Of a DNA stretch of 31,217 nt, positions 1 to 7,319 are shown piece after piece. Below the pieces are notes generated by a model that saw nothing but the letters and a program-made list of their open reading frames with translations, had not been told where the DNA came from and did no database searches. The first letter of the stretch is position 1. Each line of letters starts with the position of its first letter. The translations under genes were made by a program, and so were the position numbers. Origin of the DNA: a virus; IMG/VR virus record IMGVR_UViG_3300032360_000034, positions 1 to 31,217 of that record, one strand, 5' to 3'.

Positions 1-1164
1 AAGAACACCAGCAGTGAAAGTAATACCAGTACCAGCGATGTCGCTTTTAACAGCCAGACCACTACCGGTAGTGGCCAAACCGGCTACACCGGAATCAAGT
101 TTGATCTGAAGACTGTCAGAAGAAGTTTCGATGCCTCCGGCGGCGACCACGTTGATCGACAAAACGCCACTTGCGATTGCCAGACCATCACCGGCTGCCG
201 TGGTCGAAATCGAAAGAACACCACTTGTGTATGTGATTCCGTCACCGGCAGTACCGCTGGCGAGAGCAACATCGTTAGCGTTGACGGTGATGCCATCCCC
301 GGCAATAACGTTGAGAGTGTCACCGCTCTTGGTAAGACCGGCACCAGCATCAATCTGACCGGCACCTGAGAACTGTGAGAAAACTAGATCATCAGTGCCA
401 ATGGTGTAAGACCCGCCACCCACCTTGGCTTGAAGGACGTAGCCCCGATTGGAGTTTGCGGTGCCTCGCTCTACGAAGAAGAAAGCACCAGCAGTAGCCT
501 CTGCGGAAGTATCAAAATCTGTAGCCCGCGTTGGAGCGCCAGAAGCGTTTACCGTATAAACACCATTTTCAGAAGCGTCAGCCTGATCTTTGAGCAGAAC
601 CCTGTCGCCAGTCGCAAGAGTGATTCCGTCAAGAGTGTCACCATTTTCAAAGCCACTGGCAAGAGTTGCCGCAGCCGTTGTAGCAACAGCAACCGACTCT
701 TTAGGATCCAGACCAGCGGCCCGATCATCGACATAACCCTTGTTCGCGGCATCAGCAGCGTTAGTCGGTGCCGCCAAACCTGTGACCTTTGAAACATTGA
801 CAGCATTGCTCCCGTCACGTTTCATAATCGTGGAGGCAGTATCCGCCTCAGTAGCAGCGTTTACTAGCACATAATGCGCTGTGGGCATAAGCCCATCAGT
901 AGAACCATTGGCATTAGCAACAGTTAGCGCCGGAGCGCCCGCCGTCCCTGCCGTAACGGTCAGCGCTGTAGTGCTAGACGAAACATCGGTTAGAATCTGC
1001 TTCCACGCAGAACCGTTGTAAACCTTGAGAATATTGTTGGTTGAATCGAAAATCGTCCAACCCTCGAACTCCCCAGAACCGGGATCCCCAGCAGAGAACT
1101 GCATCTTCGCGTTCTGAAGTTCATTTTGATTTATATTAAGATTGGTAACAAACTTTTGTGCCAT
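1..1164 (-). CDS. Tail fibre protein, 3' end cut by window edge
   Basis: Reading left from the ATG at 1164-1162, the frame stays open to base 1, giving 388 residues without a stop, so the C terminus lies outside the window. The N terminus starts MAQKFVTNLN. Residues 139-146 read AANKGYVD, a motif common in phage tail fibres just before the shaft. Residues about 153-266 form a compact module with the hallmark GDRVLLKDQ...ENGVYTV...RATDFDT, seen in many fibre proteins. From about 270 the protein becomes a repetitive beta-shaft of AGDGI/GVLSI-like units of roughly 15-20 residues. It is the last fibre gene visible on the minus-strand operon, 13 bp after the gene before it. It probably forms a trimeric side or tip fibre for host binding. 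Family type is secure, exact position in the virion is not. Confidence 0.85.
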   Translation of the reverse strand, partial: MAQKFVTNLNINQNELQNAKMQFSAGDPGSGEFEGWTIFDSTNNILKVYNGSAWKQILTDVSSSTTALTVTAGTAGAPALTVANANGSTDGLMPTAHYVLVNAATEADTASTIMKRDGSNAVNVSKVTGLAAPTNAADAANKGYVDDRAAGLDPKESVAVATTAAATLASGFENGDTLDGITLATGDRVLLKDQADASENGVYTVNASGAPTRATDFDTSAEATAGAFFFVERGTANSNRGYVLQAKVGGGSYTIGTDDLVFSQFSGAGQIDAGAGLTKSGDTLNVIAGDGITVNANDVALASGTAGDGITYTSGVLSISTTAAGDGLAIASGVLSINVVAAGGIETSSDSLQIKLDSGVAGLATTGSGLAVKSDIAGTGITFTAGVL

Positions 1165-1177
1165 GTTGACCCCGGTA

Positions 1178-1633
1178 CTACGTCAAATATGCCGACCCTG
1201 AAAATGCCGCAGAAAATGTCAGTGTAACCTGCGTTTCGCTATCATATTGTACCCCACCTATCACCACTGTGCCGGTAGAATCAACAACTGTTACAGATGG
1301 ATGGCCTCCTAATGCATGTGTAACTGTCCAAGTCGTCGCTGCCGACCCTTGCGTATGAATATACCGATCCGCACCAGTCAAAGAGATATATTCTGCGGGC
1401 CACACCCCGGAAGCCTTAGGACCAAATAGTCGGGATTCACCACTTCCCATCTGCCAGATGTACCAATTCCCTTCAGCCCCCGTAGCAGCATTGGGTTCCG
1501 TACTACCCGTTAGAAGTCCGCCCTGCTGACCACCAGCAGTAGCGAGAATCTTTACATAAACCTTGTCCGGGGTAGCCGCGGATGTGGTAACAACATTTCG
1601 GAGTTCTTCAACTGTCACATTGTAAGTAGTCAT
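1178..1633 (-). CDS. Small tail-fibre-associated protein with fibre C-terminal-like domain
   Basis: A 151-aa protein starting MTTYNVTVEE. The C-terminal half (about 95-151) has the pattern W.VTHALG..PSV.VVDSTG.VV.GGV.Y....VTLTFS..FSGSAYLT. That pattern recurs at the C termini of many phage fibre and baseplate-decorating proteins and is probably a small beta-domain. Its start codon overlaps the stop of the preceding gene (1630) by 4 bp, which indicates translational coupling. It sits between a small structural protein and a long fibre, so a fibre or fibre-connector role is likely. No enzyme motif is visible. Confidence 0.8.
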   Translation of the reverse strand: MTTYNVTVEELRNVVTTSAATPDKVYVKILATAGGQQGGLLTGSTEPNAATGAEGNWYIWQMGSGESRLFGPKASGVWPAEYISLTGADRYIHTQGSAATTWTVTHALGGHPSVTVVDSTGTVVIGGVQYDSETQVTLTFSAAFSGSAYLT

Positions 1634-1977
1634 ATCGTCACGTTCTCATCCAAGTTAAAGTTACCTTGTAACAGTCTTTCTATTACGCCCGTACCGCCAA
1701 CCAACTCTAGATCATATATGCCACTGAACTCTAGCGCCGCAGTATCCGCAGCAGAAATAGTCAAACTTACCGTTCCGGTATTCGGCGTGATCGCAATCCG
1801 ACCATTTTCCGTGGTCAGTTCGATTAGAACGCTAGATGCTTCTATATCCTTACGCACCTGCATACGGGCCGTATAGCCCGCCAAACTACGAATACTGTCA
1901 TCAAAGTTCGTTACTTCTACATCGCGAGTGAACGTGGCTCCCTGTTCACAAGTAAAATGATAGATACCGGCAGGCAT
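1630..1977 (-). CDS. Small virion structural protein, fibre region
   Basis: A 115-aa protein, MPAGIYHFTCEQGATF at the start. The pattern QGATF.R.V......IRSLAGYTARMQVRKD...S..LIELT..NGRI.I....G.V.L.ISA.DTA.L...G.YDLEL matches a small all-beta protein family found near fibre and baseplate genes of many phages and prophages. It is normally annotated only as a structural or hypothetical protein. A strong ribosome binding site, GAGGAG, lies 8 nt before the ATG. It overlaps the next gene by 4 bp. The role is probably fibre attachment or trimer assembly. The family pattern is recalled from memory rather than searched. Confidence 0.8.
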   Translation of the reverse strand: MPAGIYHFTCEQGATFTRDVEVTNFDDSIRSLAGYTARMQVRKDIEASSVLIELTTENGRIAITPNTGTVSLTISAADTAALEFSGIYDLELVGGTGVIERLLQGNFNLDENVTI

Positions 1978-2050
1978 TCAAAGACTCCTCAAAGATAGTT
2001 TATAAAATCTAAACCGTTCCCTAATTGCCTCCCTCTCAAATGAGTCTACA

Positions 2051-2308
2051 TCATTCATCGTCACTCCCCGGATTAAACCTAGGGTTATAAAATTGATCAT
2101 CAAAAAACTTGTGACCATACTGCAACAGGCCAAACACCGTCCAAGGAGTTGTGGTGGGACCGGTCGAAACCAGCAACGACGTACCTTCGTCAGTTAGAAT
2201 TTCTGCTACAACAACGTAATCTTTAACGACAACAGGCAGGTCTTCATACTTCTCTGCAACTTCAGAATCTACCAGTTGTTTACCGGGGTCTTGAGCGGGT
2301 TCTTCCAT
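2051..2308 (-). CDS. Hypothetical acidic 85-aa protein
   Basis: The protein begins MEEPAQDPGKQLVDSE and ends with an acidic tail, NPGSDDE. The central part (VVVKDYVVVAEILTDEGTSLLVSTGP) is beta-like, followed by an aromatic stretch, PWTVFGLLQYGHKFFDDQFYNP. I do not recognise a family. It lies 9 bp downstream of the DUF6065-like gene and in the same direction, so it is the last gene of the halogenase/oxygenase cassette, and a 73-bp gap separates it from the next fibre gene. That placement could make it an accessory of the modification cassette or simply a small structural protein. Confidence 0.65.
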   Translation of the reverse strand: MEEPAQDPGKQLVDSEVAEKYEDLPVVVKDYVVVAEILTDEGTSLLVSTGPTTTPWTVFGLLQYGHKFFDDQFYNPRFNPGSDDE

Positions 2309-2317
2309 TCCCCAATA

Positions 2318-3079
2318 CTAACCCATAGGACATTTCCCCGCATCAGCCTCGCGCTGGTGCTTGCGATAAAGACCCTTTCTATTGCCAGCCCGGAACCCAA
2401 AGGTGCCCACACCACGGTTCCAACCCATATCCCACATTTCTTTAAGTCCCATAATGATCGTCTTGACCTTGTCGTTCCTCTTGACAGGAATCAAGTGGTA
2501 TAACGGAGTTCCCGCACGCACTTCAAACGACTCCCCCGTCATCACACGAATAACAGCATGAAGATTGTGGTAGTAATCCGTGTTCACAATGGCTGGTAGA
2601 ACTTCATAACGCGAATCAGGTTCATAGGCCACCGGCAGAACCAGCATCGAATAACCCGGAGCAGTCTTGTACAGATAGGGGGATACCAATTTCAAATACG
2701 ATGCCTTTGGACGCGCCCTACCATCATTGATGGGGGCACCTTCGCAAGAGTCGTAATGAAAACGTTCTACACCAAAAAAACGATCCGCTGGTGTCGCTAC
2801 GAACTCCGCATGACCCATCGGATCAAACTGCATGTCACACCACAGCGGCACTGTAATGCCCAAAGAGAGATAGTCCTGAATCCCCTTACACCCAAGCATC
2901 GTAGTATTCCGATTCTTCGGCATGTTCTTCCACCAATCAGGCCAAGTGGTGCCATTGACTACGGGAGGATTCTCTAATAGGCGATAGTCCTTAGGAATCA
3001 TCAATATTTCTCCGGGCTTGACCTTGGGCCAATCCCGGTAAGTTCTAATTTTATCTGAGTTCTTTAAGCGCTTCAGCAT
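2318..3079 (-). CDS. DUF6065-like protein next to halogenase
   Basis: A 253-aa protein. The middle to C-terminal part carries KLVSPYLYKTAPGYSMLVLP...IVNTDYYHN...F.VRAGTPLYHLIPVKR. I recall this arrangement (KTxPGYS, IVxTDYY, GTPLxxxIPxKR) from the DUF6065 family of phage and bacterial proteins of unknown function. The N-terminal part holds PDWWKNMPKN and VPLWCDMQF. No signal peptide or membrane segment is seen. The ATG at 3079 overlaps the 3' end of the halogenase gene by 29 bp and has a GAGAG ribosome binding site, so the two are co-translated. The overlap argues that it works with the halogenase or the oxygenases, for example as substrate binder or partner enzyme. That function is inference only. 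Confidence 0.75.
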   Translation of the reverse strand: MLKRLKNSDKIRTYRDWPKVKPGEILMIPKDYRLLENPPVVNGTTWPDWWKNMPKNRNTTMLGCKGIQDYLSLGITVPLWCDMQFDPMGHAEFVATPADRFFGVERFHYDSCEGAPINDGRARPKASYLKLVSPYLYKTAPGYSMLVLPVAYEPDSRYEVLPAIVNTDYYHNLHAVIRVMTGESFEVRAGTPLYHLIPVKRNDKVKTIIMGLKEMWDMGWNRGVGTFGFRAGNRKGLYRKHQREADAGKCPMG

Positions 3080-4538
3080 GATCTCTCGTTGGTCTGGAAT
3101 ATTTAGCCTGTTTCAAATCATACAAGTAATTCTCCACCCTGTCTGCTACACCATACGCTGCTATCGAATCCAATGCCACTTCAGCACTGAGTAGTCCTTG
3201 CCCCTGAGCAACATGATAGAGATGGAGCATCCTGAACAGTAACCACGGCCCCTGTATGTCCGTATTCTCCGGTTGACGCTCTGACCAAACTCCCAACAAA
3301 TGTTTCAAACTATCTGGAATGGGCATACTTTTCTGTTCACGCCAAAATTCCGTGTCTTCACGATCACTTATATAATGAAGCCGAATCATATCTCTAATAT
3401 TCAACATCATATTGTTCATCATAATATTGTACTGCTTTATGCTGTATCTATTCTCTCTCCGAAACGAAGCCAAAAAACCCAACAATGCAAAAGATTGATT
3501 GATCGTTGATCCAATGGAAGTAGCCTCAAGAGGTTCAACGAAGGAACTTGACAAACCCACCGCCACACAATTCCCAACCCACATCTTTTCTAGATAACCG
3601 GGATCAAATTGGAAATGTTTGTAGTCCGATAGTTTGATGTCCAATAGTTCTTCCATCTCGGACACGACATCTTCCTCTGAGCAAAACTTTGAAGAATAGA
3701 CGTAGCCTCTTCCCCGTTCCGTTTGTGTCGGAATCTCCCAAGCCCAACCGTTCCTCAGGGCCGTCGCCCGCGTGTACGGACGAATCTCCCCACTGGGATC
3801 TGCATCAGCGCGAAAGGCAATCGCAGAGTCGGTCAACAGGTAATCGCTAAAAGAGTTCCATTTCATATCGGGTAGATTTGACATCAAAATCCTGTTGAAA
3901 CCCGAAGCGTCTATCCAGAAATCGGCCTCAACCGGATACTCTAAAGTATCTATGTCAACGCTTTCTATCCAATCCGAATCGGATAGATTCACATCCCAAA
4001 CCTCACCATCAATGATTTTGATATTACGCTTTTTGCATTTCAAAGTTAAAAATTCATTCAACAGGTGGGTATCAAAATGAAATTGATTAACACCATCATG
4101 TGGATTTTCTGCCAGAACAATATTATTCCTCGGATCACCGAACATCGTGGCGTCCGAAAGAAGAATCCCCTTCGCCTGCAACCCCCCATACGAACCATGA
4201 AATTCTCCAACATGAGGACTTCCCTTGGACTCACCCGCAATCGAATGAAAATAGTCTGGCGTATGATTAGTCCATCCTTCAAAGCGAATGCCCTTTTTAT
4301 GAGTAGCACTCGTGGCCGGGATCAGATCAGCAACCTTGATATCAACGAAGTTCATAAAGCCTCGCCAATGTTCCGTAGACCCCTCCCCTACTCCTATGGT
4401 GCCGATTTTGTCAGACTTAATAATAGTTATTTGATATTCAGGAAATGTCTTTCGCAGGATCAAGGCGCATATCAATCCAGCGTTTCCCCCGCCTACGATC
4501 ACTACTCTTCGATCAATAATTCCCGTTGTATCGTGCAT
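3051..4538 (-). CDS. FAD-dependent tryptophan-halogenase family protein
   Basis: The 495-aa length is close to the roughly 500-540 aa usual for flavin-dependent tryptophan halogenases. The FAD-binding GGGNAG is at residues 16-21 and IGVGEGST at 48-55. Lys81 sits where PrnA has its catalytic Lys79 (HKKGIRF against FKAAIKF). The halogenase signature WxWxIP is present as WAWEIP at 265-270. FVEPLEAT (333-340) holds Glu335, equivalent to the PrnA active-site glutamate, so the enzyme looks intact. Family chemistry is FADH2- and O2-dependent halide oxidation and halogenation of an aromatic substrate. It needs a separate flavin reductase, and none is seen in the window. It lies 3 bp after a 2OG oxygenase gene and overlaps the DUF6065-like gene. 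Cyanophage homologues are known, such as VirX1 of phage Syn10. The substrate here is unknown. Confidence 0.93.
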   Translation of the reverse strand: MHDTTGIIDRRVVIVGGGNAGLICALILRKTFPEYQITIIKSDKIGTIGVGEGSTEHWRGFMNFVDIKVADLIPATSATHKKGIRFEGWTNHTPDYFHSIAGESKGSPHVGEFHGSYGGLQAKGILLSDATMFGDPRNNIVLAENPHDGVNQFHFDTHLLNEFLTLKCKKRNIKIIDGEVWDVNLSDSDWIESVDIDTLEYPVEADFWIDASGFNRILMSNLPDMKWNSFSDYLLTDSAIAFRADADPSGEIRPYTRATALRNGWAWEIPTQTERGRGYVYSSKFCSEEDVVSEMEELLDIKLSDYKHFQFDPGYLEKMWVGNCVAVGLSSSFVEPLEATSIGSTINQSFALLGFLASFRRENRYSIKQYNIMMNNMMLNIRDMIRLHYISDREDTEFWREQKSMPIPDSLKHLLGVWSERQPENTDIQGPWLLFRMLHLYHVAQGQGLLSAEVALDSIAAYGVADRVENYLYDLKQAKYSRPTRDHAEALKELR

Positions 4539-4541
4539 GGT

Positions 4542-5147
4542 CTACTGAAACCAAGTCACTAGTACATACTTCTCCCCTTCTTCTACCGGAAGGGCCTTAT
4601 GGGAGTATGGAAAACAGGCTGGCATCAATACGAGAGTTCCGGGTGTTGGCTTAATCTCAACATCGAATAATGGAACTGCCAATTCTCCACCGATGTAATC
4701 GTCGTTCAAATAAAGAAGCAACGACAGTAAACGCATATTTGTGGAACTTGCATCGGCATGCATCCGATATTCCGCTTCGTTTCTGTATCTCAAACAACGT
4801 AGTCCTTGATTCTTTTGCAGTTTCAAACCGAAGGCCGACCGATAGTTGTGGATTTGCACTTCGTATGTATTTATCAGATCCAACAAATGATTTCTCAAAT
4901 CTACAACATGCGAATCGTTGGCATACTCAATTCTATCTCCGAGGATTTCATGGAAATCCATTTCAACACTGGTTCTATATTCAGAGATAACATTCCTAGT
5001 TCCCTCTTCAGGACCATAAACTAGGGATCTCTTCCACGGTGCCACAGAAGGATCCATATCCCCAACTATTTTTATCTTATCCAGCAAGCCTTCCGCTTCT
5101 GAATATAATCCATCCCATACACATATACCCGGCGCTATTTGTTCCAT
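4542..5147 (-). CDS. 2-oxoglutarate/Fe(II) oxygenase, prolyl 4-hydroxylase type (second copy)
   Basis: A 201-aa double-stranded-beta-helix oxygenase. The iron ligands are readable: HAD at 130-132 (His130, Asp132) and His183. The 2-oxoglutarate-binding Lys193 lies ten residues after the distal His, in SHKALPVEEGEKYVLVTWF. The stretch LLLYLNDDYIGGEL (144-156) is the usual P4H core strand. It couples O2 and 2-oxoglutarate turnover to hydroxylation of a substrate, in P4H relatives often a peptidyl proline. The ATG follows the stop of the other oxygenase by 1 bp, with AAGGA about 6 nt before it. It differs clearly from the neighbouring oxygenase in sequence, so this is not a recent duplication. 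The substrate is unknown. The neighbouring Pro-rich adhesin is an attractive candidate. Confidence 0.9.
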   Translation of the reverse strand: MEQIAPGICVWDGLYSEAEGLLDKIKIVGDMDPSVAPWKRSLVYGPEEGTRNVISEYRTSVEMDFHEILGDRIEYANDSHVVDLRNHLLDLINTYEVQIHNYRSAFGLKLQKNQGLRCLRYRNEAEYRMHADASSTNMRLLSLLLYLNDDYIGGELAVPLFDVEIKPTPGTLVLMPACFPYSHKALPVEEGEKYVLVTWFQ

Positions 5148-5148
5148 C

Positions 5149-5802
5149 TCAATCCTTCACCTGAGCCAAAATATAAATCTTCTCGCCAGCAGTATTCGCC
5201 AATGACCGGTGTTCGGTATGCCATGTCGTGGGCATCATCAGCACCTCGCCCTTCTTGGGTTTATACTTGACTCTTTCACCTTCGGAATCACGAATATTTT
5301 TGAACTCTATCTCTCCGCCTTCATAGTTGTCATTGACGTAGAACAAGTACGTTCCCGTTCTTCCACCTTCTCGCGTATCCTGATGAAAATCAAAATACCC
5401 CTGCCCATCTGGATATATCAGGAGTTCGTCATTGGCCCCAGATCGGAAATAATAACCAATACCCAAATCCTTTGCAAGGATGTGCTTCATCTCAATCAAG
5501 GTATCCCATACCAGTTCATGTAAAAGCGAATACTCTCCACGCAACTCTTTGAGCATTCCTGCGGTGTAGCAAAACCGTTTCTCGATGTCTACATAAGGAG
5601 GGAGGCTTTTCCCTTCCTTATTTTTAGGATACATTTTTGACAGTTCAAAGTAATCATTTTCTGATCCGTCATAATAATCATCAATATATTTCTGCGCTAC
5701 TTTACAAATAGCACCAGCAGCAGTAAAATTGAAAACGTAAACGCTAGGACAAATTTCCCTAACCCGTTCACCCTGACCCAAAGTCACCGTCATTTGTGAC
5801 AT
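5149..5802 (-). CDS. 2-oxoglutarate/Fe(II) oxygenase, prolyl 4-hydroxylase type (first copy)
   Basis: A 217-aa member of the same fold as the next gene. HQD at 140-142 supplies His140 and Asp142, His198 is the distal ligand (WHTEHRS), and Lys208 is spaced ten residues later in GEKIYIL. FYVNDNYEGGEIEF (154-167) is the core strand. The N-terminal about 100 residues (ICPSVYVFNF, then helices) are not shared with the second copy. The gene starts 2 bp after the stop of the repeat-rich adhesin gene and lacks a clear ribosome binding site, so translation is probably coupled. It likely performs hydroxylation of a peptidyl or small-molecule substrate. Other phage enzymes of this family are usually annotated only as oxygenases, and specificity cannot be read from sequence. 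Confidence 0.9.
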   Translation of the reverse strand: MSQMTVTLGQGERVREICPSVYVFNFTAAGAICKVAQKYIDDYYDGSENDYFELSKMYPKNKEGKSLPPYVDIEKRFCYTAGMLKELRGEYSLLHELVWDTLIEMKHILAKDLGIGYYFRSGANDELLIYPDGQGYFDFHQDTREGGRTGTYLFYVNDNYEGGEIEFKNIRDSEGERVKYKPKKGEVLMMPTTWHTEHRSLANTAGEKIYILAQVKD

Positions 5803-5804
5803 TT

Positions 5805-7319
5805 TTAGATATTAGCAGTATCCAGTGCGATGAGTCGCCCGTTTACACCCGTGTTGAAAGTGTAAGTTGGAGTACCGGCGTCTCTGGTAACCACGATTAG
5901 GACACCACCACCGCCACGCCCACCGCGTTGACCCGTATATCCGGTTCCACCACCACCACCGGGATGAACGGTGGCAGCCTCGTGAGTCTGCACATCCGGA
6001 CCCTCGTAACTGAAATACTCGCCTGCTTCAAAATAATCAACTTGAACAGGTGCGCCCGCTTCGGTCTCTGTGACCACATCTGGACCCGGACCGTGCTGCG
6101 CGGTTTCTCCGCCATCACCGTGTTGCGCTTCAGTCTCCGTGACCACATCTGGACCCGGACCATGTTCCGAAGAATACCCAGTAATTATATCTGGACCCGG
6201 AAATCCTACAAATGTCGAAGCGTGGCCTGTCCCCGGAAGGTGGAAATTGTAAGTAGAATTATGATGAGTTGGCCCAGTGAAGTGATGGTGATGCGCTGCC
6301 CCATCTGGACCCGGACCGTGTACCGCTTCAGTTTCCGTGACCACATCTGGACCCGGACCATGTTCCGAAGAATGCCCAGTAATTATATCTGGAGCCTCCG
6401 AATGCCCTGTGACCACAGGCGCACCGGGACCATGTTCCGATACAGGCGGACCCGGAACAAAATGTGTACCGCCCGTTGGTGGGGTCTGTCCAGTCACAGG
6501 TGGACCCTCAGAATGAACGGTTGAAGCGGGATCAGTATAACTAGGAGCAGGAGTCCCACCAGACCCCGCCGTACCGGCAACACCCGCACCACCCTCAGAA
6601 TAAATACCACCCTCACCAGTGATAACCCGTGCTGCAAGCATCACCACGCCACCACCACGAGCGCCTGCGCCACCAGTACCACCGGTACCTGCTGAACCCT
6701 TTCCACCGGGCGCACCAACCGTGTTGGCGTTCGGGGGCCAATTCCCCGCCGCCCCGGCTCCACCAACCCCGTCAGCACCAGTGCCTCCACCCGCACCACC
6801 CTTGACGCGAAGAAAGTCACCACCACGACGCTGATAAGCATTGACAGCCGCACGAAGATCATAAAAGTCTGAAGAATCGATACCCAGCGAACTAGTCACA
6901 GAACCCGAACCGGTGAATGTAAAACCCGGCTCATAACCGTCAGGCTCACCAGCACCGCCCAAACCGTCAACCACACTCTGCCCGACACCAACCGTCCCAG
7001 ACAAAGAACCGGCACTCACACTGGCAACAGATTCTTTAACGCCCAAATCACCATTCAGCGTCAACGTGTTCTTTACAAAAACCCGCCATCCGTTGGGATT
7101 CAAAGTCTTGCCAGAATCAATAGTCAAATTGCTGTAATACATGTCCTCGCTGAGACTTGTATCAGCAGAAATGGTCACATCGCCGTCTTCGCCATTACCG
7201 AAGAGCATCTCGCCATCAAACTGGACATCCCCGAACTCCCGTTCAGGCAAAGCCGCGTACACATAAGGAAGAAGATCCTTATCCCGACGAACATCCTGAT
7301 CGTAGCGAGCCTCAGCCAT
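5805..7319 (-). CDS. Glycine-rich adhesin with Pro/Gly/His/Glu repeats
   Basis: The 504-aa protein has three parts. Residues 31-93 (GNGEDGDVTISADTSLSEDM...LTLNG) match the N-terminal domain of the upstream neighbour (7319-7975). Residues 170-255 and 453-475 are polyglycine-rich with GGGVVMLAAR and GGGVLIVVTR strands, resembling the polyglycine-helix sandwich of T-even gp38-type adhesins. Residues about 256-452 are an insert rich in Pro, Gly, His, Glu and Thr with repeats. PDIITG(H/Y)SSEHGPGPDVVTETEA-type units occur at 310-332 and 376-398, and a shorter copy of HGPGPDVVTETEA is at 409-421. The start overlaps the previous stop as TGATG. It is likely the receptor-binding tip. Its unusual composition and position directly before two prolyl-hydroxylase-type genes make it the obvious candidate substrate. 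Confidence 0.82.
   Translation of the reverse strand: MAEARYDQDVRRDKDLLPYVYAALPEREFGDVQFDGEMLFGNGEDGDVTISADTSLSEDMYYSNLTIDSGKTLNPNGWRVFVKNTLTLNGDLGVKESVASVSAGSLSGTVGVGQSVVDGLGGAGEPDGYEPGFTFTGSGSVTSSLGIDSSDFYDLRAAVNAYQRRGGDFLRVKGGAGGGTGADGVGGAGAAGNWPPNANTVGAPGGKGSAGTGGTGGAGARGGGVVMLAARVITGEGGIYSEGGAGVAGTAGSGGTPAPSYTDPASTVHSEGPPVTGQTPPTGGTHFVPGPPVSEHGPGAPVVTGHSEAPDIITGHSSEHGPGPDVVTETEAVHGPGPDGAAHHHHFTGPTHHNSTYNFHLPGTGHASTFVGFPGPDIITGYSSEHGPGPDVVTETEAQHGDGGETAQHGPGPDVVTETEAGAPVQVDYFEAGEYFSYEGPDVQTHEAATVHPGGGGGTGYTGQRGGRGGGGVLIVVTRDAGTPTYTFNTGVNGRLIALDTANI
6131..6391 (-). repeat. Direct repeats inside the adhesin gene
   Basis: Two near-identical copies of about 63 bp lie at 6131-6193 and 6329-6391, offset by exactly 198 bp (66 codons). 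They share the cores ACCACATCTGGACCCGGACC and TGTTCCGAAGAAT(A/G)CCCAGTA. Partial third and further copies of TCTGGACCCGGACC occur near 6078 and 6304. The offset keeps the reading frame, so recombination between copies would lengthen or shorten the adhesin insert in 66-residue steps. Confidence 0.85.

Noticed and set aside
549-818. 89-aa minus-strand ORF inside the left-edge fibre gene
   Set aside because: A different frame from the 388-codon fibre frame, which carries clear fibre motifs.
1978-2050. Tiny ORF or T4-type late promoter in the gap before the 115-aa gene
   Set aside because: TATAAACT only partly matches TATAAATA, and the only short frames use non-standard starts.
3895-5024. Plus-strand ORFs opposite the halogenase and oxygenase genes (for example 4065-4562, 4670-4990)
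   Set aside because: They lie antisense to genes with complete catalytic motifs, have no ribosome binding sites and random-looking composition.
6270-6300. HHHH in the adhesin as a cloning tag
   Set aside because: It is embedded in natural His/Gly/Thr-rich repeat sequence (GAAHHHHFTGPTHH) with no vector features around.
5897-6524. ORFs in other frames across the adhesin repeats, some with repeated SGPGP-like or VRVQMWS-like peptides
   Set aside because: Their repeats come from the DNA repeats of the true frame.
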